From the NCBI GenBank assembly GCA_015680685.1, contig MNCI01033307.1, forward strand, positions 62,001 through 126,000: a stretch of DNA of 64,000 nt, given 5' to 3'. The translations under genes were made by a program, and so were the position numbers. Below the pieces are notes generated by a model. The model ran no database searches. It was not told where the DNA came from and saw nothing but the letters and a program-made list of their open reading frames with translations. This document shows positions 22,901 through 34,900 of the stretch, piece by piece. Position 1 is the first letter of the stretch. The number at the start of each line of letters is the position of its first letter. This DNA comes from Gnetum montanum. Lineage: Eukaryota > Streptophyta > Gnetopsida > Gnetales > Gnetaceae.

Positions 22901-25900
22901 GGGAGACAGAGATTGTTCATCATTTTGTTTACCGATGTCCTTTTGATATTAACATTTGGCAACAATTGGTGTTCTCCCCTACCCCCCAAGTGCATGTTTT
23001 ATGTAGTGACTCAATTGGTGCGATTGTGCTTTGGGCTTCCTCGAAAGCTTCAAATAATATAGTGTTGCATTCTATGCAGCTTCCTTCTCCAACATAGGTG
23101 GTGGTGCAAGGGTGCAAACTATGGCATGCGGCGACTATCGCGATGGACCAGACACTGACATTTGAGCCAGATTGTGTGGTATACCAATAGAATGTTGAGT
23201 TGTGGGCAATGATTCAGGAAGTGGGCTAGGCAAGGGTGCTAAGATTGTTGCAAGGGAACCCAGATCTTGTGGATAATGCTTTCTTCCGTAATTGGACTGG
23301 TGATGTGAGGACATTTAGAGGGGTCCACATCCTGTTGACAAAAGAGGCGTTGGTAGATTGTTTGAGAGTGTTGGCATCTAGTGAGGTTATTCTTCCTCAG
23401 GGGAGTGGTCTCCAAGATGTGCACATTTTTTTATTAGGGCTATTCCCAAAACCGCTAGTGGACAAGTGCCTAAATCCCCTTTGCATCAAATCTGGCAAGA
23501 AGCGATGGTGGTGGTGGACCATTATTTCGTCCAATTAAGAAAAGTGTGGAAATTGCAAGGGGTCTACTTCTCTTTCTTGAAGTGTTTGAAACTTGGCCAT
23601 AGAATTAATTTGCCTAGGTTTTTTCTTGTGGCACTTTGGCTGCAACATCAAGGGTGCCATTCCAAGTTGATTCTTGCACCTTGAAAGTCGACTAGCCTAG
23701 TAGTTCCTAGGCCACTAATGCCGAAGCCACATGTCATTTACAGCAGAAGACAAGCAGTGCAAGGAAAGATTGTGGTCGAGGATGTAGCTGGGGTTGTGTT
23801 GGGGTCTAAGGTGCCTTGGGGGGTGTGGGGGGACGAGGGGTTGCAGGAGTTGGTGCCGAAGTCTGAGAGGGCTATTCACAATGCGCTTGAGGTTGCTAAC
23901 ACTCAAACTTAGCACTTGGAGGCAGAGAAGGCACTACTACAAGCAACAATGGAGGCAACAAGGGGAATGAGACTGCGGCGAAGGCTAAGGCAGTTGAGGA
24001 GGCTGCCATGCAGGCTAGGCAGGCAGAGAGGTATATCTAGGAGGCTAAATGGGAGGCTCTAGAGCAAGAGTTTGCCCAATAGCTGAGGATAGCAAAGCGC
24101 CAGTTTGCAGAATGGGAAAAAGTGCTTCAATGAACCTGGGACCTGAAAGAGTCAGCGCTGCAAACTACACTAGAGGATTTGTTGAGAGCACAGGTCTAGG
24201 CTAAGTTTTTACAAACATAGCAATATAACGCTAAGAGGGAGTGGGCTGAACAGGAGTGCCATGAACAAGAGCAGCAAGAGGTTGAGGAGCTCCAGAGACA
24301 GATTGATCGTGCTCATGAGAATGGGGCTCAAATGTGGTTGCATTCTAGCAAGTGTTCATACTAGGTTATGGACATTTGTTGTAATATGTCTTGGGAGGCA
24401 CTTTGCGGGCATATTCAATGGACTACAGCTAAGCTTCACCTAGATAGAAAGGGTATGACAAAGGAACATGCACATAAGGTCGAGGCTGCCAAGGAGTTTC
24501 AGCAGGCCACTGCATTCATCAATACTAAGAAGCATCAAATGATGCTTAATGCTATTCATGCCTAGGTGCAGGTGACTTGTCCTTGTGGGTGGATGTCTAG
24601 AAGGCTCTAGGTTTGGGTTGTTTGTGGGATGGTTATTTTGGTTCAGTGGGATGGTTTTTGTTGGTGGCATTGGGTCTATGGTGGTTGTTGCTAGTGTCTG
24701 AGTGTGGGATAACCACACTTGATTTGGTTTTTCATTTAAAAAAAAACAGAGAGATGTTAGTGCTTGTAGGCCGTTAAAGGTTTGGGAATAGGATGGGATG
24801 GAACATGTTTAGTTGCAGGAGTTTTGGGGGATGGGGGTTGGTTGGGGGTAGTATTAACCCCAAGGTTTTGCCTTTGTAGTTGGTGTGCAGTCCCCGCATT
24901 TGTAAATATCCTCTCTTATTAATACAATTTGGCCCGACCTTAAAACACAAAAAAAAAAGAACATGTGCTACACATAAGGCTAAAATACTACTTTATAAAA
25001 AATGAAGTAAAGGAGGGTACCATAAAGCCCAAATTTCTGGAAGCCACTCAATAATTGTTAAACATATTAAACAAAGCCTCTTAAAGCAAGCAAGATGAAC
25101 TTTCATATAAAGAAAATTGGAAACAAGGAGATTGATGTTCAAAATTCTAAAGGTTCTCATCCCCATTGAACACTAAAGGATGAGTTGTTGGATATAGTAA
25201 GAATTAGATACTTTGTTAGAGTCTCCATGTTATTGTTTACTCCATAGTCTTTAAAGTTCATTGTTTTTATGTCCGTCGTTAGGCCTCTAGCCTTGTACCT
25301 TGTACATAGTTTATTAAAGGTTTCCATAAATGGAAAGGGCACCACGTGCCAATCGCCCCTAAATCATGCCTTAAATGGTAAGCAGAGTGTCCCAAAACTA
25401 TAAATAATGGTGCCCTTTCACATATGAGAGAGGATGAGTTGAGACTTTGTTGAGACTTTCATTTTCGTGTTCAAGAAGCACTGCAAATGTACGGAGACAT
25501 TGAATTCCAAATTTCAATCAAGAGAAGCATTTTTTCAATTGTTCAAAGCTTTCGTTTCAATTGTTCAAAGCTTTCGTTTCAATTGTTCAAACTTCTCGGT
25601 TCTCACAATGTAAATGAGAGAAACTATGGTATGAAACAGAATCATTTATCACGCCCTTCCAGACCCAACTAACTTAAACGAAAACTTGAATTCCCACACT
25701 AAAACAAGGACCTATACTGTTAGGAATAGTAGGAGATAACAGCACTCACGCTATGCTTGACATGATTAACCCTATGGTTTGCAAACAATATTAAACGTTC
25801 AAAAAATTATGGATAGAATGGACAAACTTTTAAAATGAAACTGATGGGAAAACATGTAAAAGTAGACAAATTCAGAATGGCCCCTTTCCACCAAATAAAG

Positions 25901-28900
25901 TATGCAAACGGACTCCAGACCAGATGACAGTGGTAACGCTCTTGGCATAGAGCAACCAGGTGAGGGATCCATTCCAGACCCGGCACACCACAAATATATG
26001 GAAAAAAGCATGCAGTTATCTTGGGGAAAACAAACGAAACACGCAGAGAATAACAAAAAATTTTCCACTTAATGATCTGACATATAAACATTTTGACTTG
26101 ACTAAAATTTTGACTTAGACTTATATCTGTGCCTGTTAATTAACATCTGACCCCTGCACCAACACAAAACCGAAAAAATAAAATAAAGTATTCCTATTGT
26201 ATCTTTCAAATCAAAATAGTATTACCTAGCTTCCTGAACGGCATGAGGACACAATTCCGCAGCATATTTCACAAGTTCACTCAAGCACTGCGCCCAACGA
26301 ATTTTATCATGACTCTCTAGAATAGACTGAAGTGATACATCAGGTGGAACCACGTCAAATTCTTTCCTTAGATCATACATCCGGCCTGAATCCCAGTAAC
26401 AACGCTGAAGAATCTCATCCTATCATTATAAAAAATTAGTAATATAAATATTATAAGAATGTTGCTGGAAAAAATGTTGCATTTTCTATTCATTGGCAGT
26501 AGAATAAATCATTTTGAGGAATTACTAAATAAATAAATATAATATAATTGCATGTACCCCTGCTTCTTCAAAAACATCTATCAAAAATGTAGTTTCCGAA
26601 TCATCTCTCATTTTCAGGTCTTCGTTTTCATTGAAAAAGTATTCCTTTATATCATTTTGCAATGCCCGTACAGAGCGTAACAATTCCAAAGCAGTGCGCC
26701 TTATTTGAATATCAGTAGAGCAAAGATAAATAAGGCCTATTGCATCCATTCCTGAAGCTCTGAACTCAGCTGAGGCTCCAAATCTTCTTGAAGAAGATGG
26801 GCGAGTATTTGTATTGCTGCTAGTTCTTACAGACTTTACCTTTTCATCCTGTGATAAGGTCTCTTCAGCCAGGCATACCTGCCAGAAATGCGTAAGTTGT
26901 ACAAGGCGGTCCAATGCAGTTTGTATAAGCAGAGGAAACTCATCTGGCAATCTTAATATGAAATTTGCCATTCCTTTCATAACTGCAAAGCGACTCTGAG
27001 GAAGATACCTAATGGCACGAAACAGTACTTGAACAGCTTCCTCACGGACTCCTGGTTCACTACTAATTCCATATACAGGAATAACTTCTGTCATTTTGTC
27101 ACTTCTTCCAATATCCTGAATCAAATGAGGTATGCATTTTAGAGCCCACCGGAAGACCAGCAAGCCTTGAGATTTATCCTTGGTAAGCGGATCTGCAAAT
27201 ATATGATAAAGAGATCATGCGTTAACATAAGAATTTTAAAACAGGTTTTTGAACCACACTGTGAATAACAAAGAAGAGAGAGATGAAGGATAAATGTCAA
27301 AAGGTAATTTCCAATTCACACTTCTATTTAAGAAAGAGAAATCCTTGTAGTTGCCGAAACAAAACGTAATAACGAAAAATTTTAACGGATAAAAATAAAA
27401 TTTTATTAATGAGAAATTTAGATTTGGCAACATCAACAAAATCCTTCAAGTTTTAGACATTAACCAGGAAACATAATCGAAGATCCATTACCATATGAAG
27501 CCAAGGTAAAAATACAGTTGCAAATATTAACAAAACCAGACTAATCGCCCTTGTAGTACCAACAACCAATCCATCCCAAACCTCAAGCTGCAGCTTTCAA
27601 TACTGCCAATTTCAAAAATCTAAGGTAGTCAATATCATATTCTATAAGTCACATTTTCATTCCAAACTTTTACCTCGAGATGCCTTTCAGTTCCCTCACA
27701 AAGTCAGAAATTCTTAGCTTCTACGGTTCATATACCACAAGGCTAGAAATAAAATTCTTTCATATCAAAGTTTATAAATCACATGTGCTCCAAATTTTGC
27801 TAGTGTGTTGCATAACACCAATTGATGTCCACTTCGTTTTCTAGTTGGATTGTACAATAAATGATCGGATCCAGTTCAATTAAATGCTTATTGATGTTTT
27901 TGCTTTCTGGTTCCTCTAACACGTTTCTATAAAATGTTTATGTTAGCAACATTACTGCAATTGACATCTTGATAAAAAGGGTGAATTTTTCAAATGATTT
28001 CATAGGTAAGTCTGATCAATTCTGCAGTACAATACACTATTCAGCAAAGTCCTAGGGGACCCTGCATTTTATGATGTTTTTCTTGTCTGGTCTTGAGTTC
28101 TAGTTGGGAGGGAGGGGGTGGTACCTAACCCCCTTGGGGGGGTGGGGCAATACAATCTTGAACACTCTCTCTCAAAAAAGAAAAAAAAAAGACTTATGCT
28201 AAGGAGATCAACTATAAAAGGCTTTTTTTTTTTTCTTTTTTGAGAGAGTGTCGGGAATGTATTACAAAAATATGTACAAACTCAGAAAGAAACAGGGAAA
28301 GACCCCCTAAACATTAACTGCAAACAAAAACTGAAGTGGCTCATGCCCACCTCCCAACCAAAAAGGAGTAAAACCCACCCTTTTGGAACACAGTTAAGGG
28401 GATGTAACCCCTCGCAAAAACAGGTTCCCCAGACCTTTCATAGCCAGACCCACCACACACCTCCCCTGCACCACCGCCACCCCACCACACCCCCCACCCC
28501 TCAGCACACAAAGACATCCAAAACATTCAGTTGCTAGTGAAGCACTTCCAAGAAAAACCTAGACGCAAAATGTGTACTCTACAACTTGGAAGCATTTCCA
28601 ACTTGGACAAAAAACCTATCGATGAGCTCAACCGCTGGTCTCCAAATCAGTGGCAGGGTAGACTTTGGTACCTACCCACTCTTGGTACATGGCACTGCCC
28701 CAACAAAAAACAAATTACCATCATGCAATCCAAATTACCATCATGCAATCCATGCACAATAGGTAGAATTATTTCTCCCATGGCCAGGTCCCCAGGTAAA
28801 GTGCCAATGCTGCCTCTATCAACACAATCCTGGTTCCCCAAAATTCAATTGCATGCCCACTCCAATTCAAAAAGAAAGCATCGTCAACCAATGCCAAGTC

Positions 28901-31900
28901 TCCTTCCATTCGCGGTAGAATCTCAGCCCATCTGGTATGCTTGACCAAATACCAAAGAGGCTCATTCGCCCAATACACCGTGCAGACCAGCTCCCAAGTC
29001 AATGTTACTCCCATGGCCGAAATAAGTTCCTACCACAGATGCTCAGTTTTGTTGATAATTTGTGCCAACATCGAAATGCTCTGTCATCTGAAAATGGTGC
29101 AATTACGAATTTTGCAAGCCTCCCATAAAATAAGCGCCGCTTTCGAGTCCCCAGTCAACTACGCCAGCCCATGCAATCTTGCAACCTACCACATGGCCCA
29201 CATGTACTAGCATTCAAAAACGAAACGGAGTACCATCTCAACCCCCAGCACATAACGGGCAATCATCATAATATTTAATCCCCGTCATTTTAATAATTGC
29301 ACATACCAGCAAAGCATTATGTTTAATGAGCCAAAGAAAAACTTTAATCTTCTCTGGCAACCAGCCCCTCTAGATTTGTCTCCAACCATCCACTAGTGGG
29401 TAGAGGGTCCGAATAAGTTGTCTAGGAGACTCCCCCATCAAACCCCGCACCATTGCAAATTGTGCATGATCGCAAAGTGTCCTCCAAAAATTCAAATCAT
29501 GTGGCCCCACCTACCAACATCTATATTTACGTGCCATGATTCAAACCCACTGCATAGACCCCTCCTCAGGCTACAGCAGCCATGTGATTAACCATTGGCA
29601 CCCCATTAACAGCTCATCTTCAAATTTAAAAATGCCAAGGCCCCCCACCTCACAAGGTTGCACAACAATATCCCAACTAATTAAGTGCATTTTGCTACCC
29701 CCTCTACCCCCAACCACACCAAATTTTGAATTAATTGATTACTTTTCTGAACAACAGTCTATGGAGGAGCAGCAACCGAAGCCACAAAACGCCCAATAGC
29801 CAAAAGCACCCCCAAAGCCAGAAAAATTCTTCCCTTCCTCATGAGGAAGCAATTCACCTAGTGCCCCACCCATGTTTCCAGTTTCTGAATTAGCATATTC
29901 CAAGTAGACTTCCTCCCCCATTGAAATAAAGGGATCCCCAGATATGTGTCTCAAGGGGATCTAGGTAGTATACCCAAAATTTGCAATATTCAACCACTCA
30001 CCCTAGGATCGACATTGACATAGTGTGCTGAGGATTTCCCCTTATTTATCTCCAGCCCAATTTCAAAGGCCAAATGCTTAAAGTGTCTGATTAATTCTCT
30101 ACACTTGGAGAACCCCTGCTCTAGACAATAACATGGTATCATCAGCATAGTGCTCAGATAGGCACTCCACCCCCGCAATGTCCAGACCTTGCACCCCCGC
30201 CTCCTTACAATAGTATTTAAGGAGGTCCATCGTGACAGTGACAATAGTATTTAAGGAGGTCCATCGTGACAGTGAAGAGCAGCAGTGAAAGCGGGTCTCC
30301 CTATCTCAACCCCCAACCCGGGGATGAGAACCCCCACAGCCTCCCCGCAATATCAAATGAGAAAGCAACAGACTTCTGAATGTGAATACACAGGCTAATG
30401 AAAGCAGGATCAAACCCTTTCTATTGGATAAGTATGTTGATGAACAACATTTGATTTATTATTATGGTCTGAAAAAAATCAGAATCTGATCAGTACAGAA
30501 AGAAAAATTCAGACCTATACATTGTATCAAAGGAATCTTGCATATTTTTTTGTTGTCACTGTTTATCTTTTTTTATCAGCAATGGTTGAACCAAAAATTG
30601 AATTTTCATTAGGGTTATTAATTGATGCTGGACGCAGTTGTTTTAAAATCTTTTGGTAAGAGTTTCGATAATTTGGTTTGTAAACTACTAACTCATAAGA
30701 TTCTTGTGTTTCTTGTTCACCTGTCTATGTCAACAAGTGTATTAATGTGCAAAAATCTAGTTTCTGATCTTTCTTGCTGAACCCTAGATATGGTATCATT
30801 GGCAATGATATTGTGAATAAATTTAAGGATTGATGTATTATTTTGTATTTTAATTTGCAGTTTTCCAGGTACATGAATAATATATTTTCCTTCAGTTTGA
30901 CTTCCTTATGGTGGATTACATGTTGGCTGTGCATAATATAAGACTGCTAAGTGAAGCAATTGAATTAATTGGGTTTTTGTTAAGCTAGATGGCTGTGGCT
31001 ACAACTTTAAGTTTTAGATGTTTTCACATTTGTACTGCACCTTGGATGCATAGTGTATTGAGAGATGTCAATCATCATATTGACATTCTCTTCCTAGTAC
31101 ATCCTTGGTCAATTGATTGCATCATGCAATTTTATTTGTTATGCTTTATTTAAATTGATAGTTGTCTATGTTGGTCTATATGCAAGTTGAATTTCTGATA
31201 ATTGATCAACTATTGGGGAAAAAAAGAAAACAGTTTACCCTTGCATTTTCAACCAGCTTATTATGAGCATTAAGTGTCAACTCTTGCTTCCTATGGATGG
31301 GGGCTACAGGCACCCATCACAACATAAGGATACTTGCCAGCTTGAAACTAGAATTTGGCATTAGATTCATGGGTCTTATTCTGACAAGCCCACATTGCCT
31401 CCTCCAGAGGATCCCGGATGCACTACATGGCCTCATCCTTCTCTCTGATCAGAGTTCTTCAGCCTTCCTCTTCAGATCCTCTATAATTTGCTCACAAAGT
31501 TTATCTTCAAGCCTGCTTCTAAAGGTTGCTTCTTCAAGTAGTTGCTGTCTCCACTCCTCCCTCTCCTACTCTTGTTGTCATTGCTCTTCCTCCTTGTGCT
31601 GCTATTCTTCAAAATCCCTCCTTTTTTGCTTCTCTCCTCTTAGGTGAATTTCACCCTATTCAACGGCTTGGGTCAAATCTCAAGCAAACTTAACCTCCAA
31701 CTCTCTTCACGTATCCACCTCCATCTCCTTTAGTCGTTGCAGGATTTCTTGCATTTCTTCCTTCAGCTGCAAGCGTATGCCCCACAGATTGGGCATCGAC
31801 CAAACAGAAGAAGAGGAGCCGCACTTCAAGTGGAGATTGTTATCTTCTAAAAGAGGGCAATCCACCTCCTCAATAGCAATCCACCTTCTAAAAGGAATAT

Positions 31901-34900
31901 CATCTTGTATTCCTTTTGTCATCTCATCTATAACAATTGTGCACAAAAAAGGGCTTAAAACAAAGTCATGATGCAGGCCTCAAATAGTGCAAACATTAGT
32001 TGTGACTCCATCATACATGGCTTGAATAGCTTTGATATATCCAATAAGAACAGTGTTCTCTTTGAAGCCCTCCAAATAATATCTTTGGGGACTCTATCAT
32101 AAGTTTTCTGTAAATCAAGGAAAATCACATGTAAATTATTCTTTTTGTACGTAATTTTTTTCTTTTTTCTTTTTGTTTTGTTTTATTTTTCTTTTTTTCC
32201 TTTTTTTTTAAGGTTTTGAAAACAAGGAAATCCTAGTTCTATCCTAGTCAGGTCGTACTTCAGAGTTGGAGAGTTTGCTAACTCCATCAAACTGTTTTCA
32301 TTAATTGTCATAACAAGAAAACAGCCTCCCTTTGATCATCCTGGCATAAAGGAAAACAGCCTAAAACATTGTTTTTCAACTTTTTAATCTTTGATCTCAT
32401 GTATACTTAGCTTTTCATTCCTACCATTTTGCAAGAATTAGAGTACATTTTTTATATAATTTTTCCTCAAATTTCATTCAAACTTTAAACAAGTATACCT
32501 TTGATAATAATAGATGCAGTTCAGGGTAGTTTTAATTTAGATAGACAATCTACAATAATTATGTCCAAAGAAATTGTTTTCTTTCACAATGCATGCGACA
32601 GAACAAAAAGAAAACAGAAAACTGTTTATTGTTCAAACTGAAAATTGAAACACTTAAAAAGCATGATAACAAGACTTCCCTTACCCGTAATAGTCTTTGC
32701 AGATGTCAAAAGTGCCTGTCCATAAATATTGTGGCATTGCCTCAAAATAGAATGAATTGCCTGCCGCACCTTAGGGATATACTGGCTGGTATCATGCCCA
32801 GTTGATACTCTTTCAGAGGATGTAACACCTGATTGCACTGTGCTTGAAGAAGAACCTGGACCAGAAGATGACCATGATGCTGTAACTGACCCTCTCAGAG
32901 AGTATGTTGCTGAGTAATGAGCATCATCTCCTCTAAAGATTTCTGAGCTACCATGGCAGCCAGAGGGAGAAACAACTACTTCAAGCAATGCACGAAGACC
33001 TATAACCTTTGCCTCACTTGAACTGTCTGATCTCAACAACTCTAGTATCATGTGATTCATACAGAAGTCCAAGTTACTTTGTGCTATGGTAACACAAAAA
33101 TCTACCAATTTATCATGCTGTACATCCTGCGTCAAAGAGCCTTTTTTCAGAAATGCTAGCAATTGTGACGTCACACTATGAAGATAGTCCCATACAACAT
33201 TCCTACGCTGACTGTCTGCATAAACATTCAGGTAGAACCGTACAACTCTGTGGAGACAATCCAATGCCATGGAACGGTGATTCTTCTCCTGGAGTAAAAA
33301 TAATCAGAATTCTAATATCACTATATAATTATCAAAAAAAACATAAGGGGGACTGATGGTACGTGAAACAACATAATGTTATCATACTCTGAGAAGCTTA
33401 TACAGATTCTCCATGTGGCTTCCAAAATTATTGATGAAGAAAAGAGGGTCACCAAGACAGAGAAGAAGAGTCACTAATGGGTAACCAACCTGCAGTGTAA
33501 ATTAGATTATACGAATATCATTATTATTAAACATGCTGATTAAAAAAATATATCAAGACATCAGCATTAGTAACATTATAAGTTTCAAGCTGTAAGAAAC
33601 AACCATTTCAGATGCCATTGAGTTATTGTTGAGGTACAACATCATTAGCAGCGTTAGAATAATTAGGGTTCAAAAGTTATGACAAACTATTAATTAAAAG
33701 GCCCAAAACCAACCAGCAGAACAAAAACTGACACTGCATGTAACTCACAATTACATGTTTGCTTTGCTTGTCCATCCACTGTAGAAGTTCTCCCCGAATT
33801 TGAGAGATTGCATCGTACCACAGTGTCAGGGCTGCCCCTACACCTGAAGGAGGCCAACAGCCTTTGCCCCCATCTGCAAGTGGTGCAAGTATACTTGAAA
33901 GCATATTGCACAAAGCATGGTGTAGCTCTGTCTTTCTCTTTAGAACAACACGATTTCGAGGATTTGCTTTTGCGACAAATGATGCCGAGGCATTTAAGTT
34001 CCCAACTGTTGTCACCTATTAATATTACTAACATTTTAAAAAAACATGAAAATATTATGCATCTAAGTTAAGTTAAATGAGTAGCATGCCATTTTCCGAA
34101 CGGTCAGCAAAGACGTGAATTTGATATACTTTTTAAAGAAAATTTCACCCATTAACATTTGCCTTGATAAATAAAAATTTTATTTCTTTTTTTTCAAAAA
34201 ATATCTAACAATGGCAAGAAAACAAACAGTCTCTAACATATATGAGAAACAATGTAAGCATTCCTTATTCTATCATCAAGTAAAATCCTTAGGATTTGTG
34301 CAAATCTTGATCATTCCTTGGGATTCATGACTTCTCAAGAAACATGCAGTAACAATGTTAACTAATAAGAATGACATTTGAACCCCAGATAAAGATACAC
34401 GATGTTGATAATAATTCCCTTGCAAATATTACAGCAGAAACTGTATATATACATAATGGAGATTCAAGCAGAAGCTTTAAAAGTAAATAAAATTACTCCT
34501 TAATTACTTAGGCACTTCCTGTATCTAATATCCTGAAATGCAAACCAGCACTACTTGGTAAAACATAGCAGTAACATGCAGCATTACACTTGCTAATACA
34601 AGAAATTATCCTTTTTTATAAGGAAATGTTGTATTTATAAAATGCTCAAAAAATTATACAGTATTTGTTCAATCATGAATGTCATTTTAAAGACCTAGAG
34701 CAAGGTGATTTGATTTTACTCATATTGCTAATTCCAAGTTGAAGAAAAGGGACGAAGTATATTCATAATGATAAGTACACTTGAAAAGTGAAATAAGGAT
34801 AATTTGCAAATATGGAATTAAAAACCATTTTGAGATAGTGTACCCCCAGTTTCAGATATCGCATTCCATTGATAATGCTGAGCGTCTGAGTTCTAGCACT

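Larger units (their letters stand above)
18526..24955 (+). mobile_element. Near full-length L1-like LINE nested in Copia RNase H
   Basis: About 6,430 bp between perfect 14-bp duplications, ending in an A-rich tail. The order is ORF1 with zinc knuckle; ORF2 with endonuclease, reverse transcriptase and zf-RVT; then a conserved downstream module X, a coiled coil and block Y. Joining the flanks restores the Copia reading [14 protein letters not shown] + [20 protein letters not shown], which confirms the junctions. All frames carry stops and frameshifts, many of them TAG. It is the best reference copy of the LINE family in this window. Confidence 0.9.
11100..25673 (+). mobile_element. Copia retrotransposon with nested insertions, in the 15.3-kb intron
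   Basis: Removing the later insertions (12446-12822, 13157-15668, 18526-24955) leaves an internal region of about 4.3 kb, normal for Copia. In order it has a primer-binding site, UBN2-type gag, zinc knuckle, protease remnant, GAG-pre-integrase, integrase, reverse transcriptase and RNase H. The 3' LTR starts at 25186. The 5' LTR was recognised only near its end (about 11480-11564), where it resembles 25620-25673. The element is antisense to the host gene and inactive. Confidence 0.75.
28223..30430 (-). mobile_element. 5'-truncated LINE (RT to tail), sense to the host gene
   Basis: The minus strand runs from [19 protein letters not shown] and [17 protein letters not shown] (TAG at 30301-30303) through an intact [14 protein letters not shown] (YADD at 30138-30149), [18 protein letters not shown], zf-RVT ([17 protein letters not shown] near 29350) and module X ([26 protein letters not shown], about 28960 down to 28560) to a poly(T) at 28223 marking the A-tail. 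Frames are broken. No clear target duplication was found. Confidence 0.85.

Noticed and set aside
28711-28750. Start of a CRISPR-like or satellite array
   Set aside because: Only two directly adjacent 20-bp units without spacers, inside a transposon of a eukaryotic genome.
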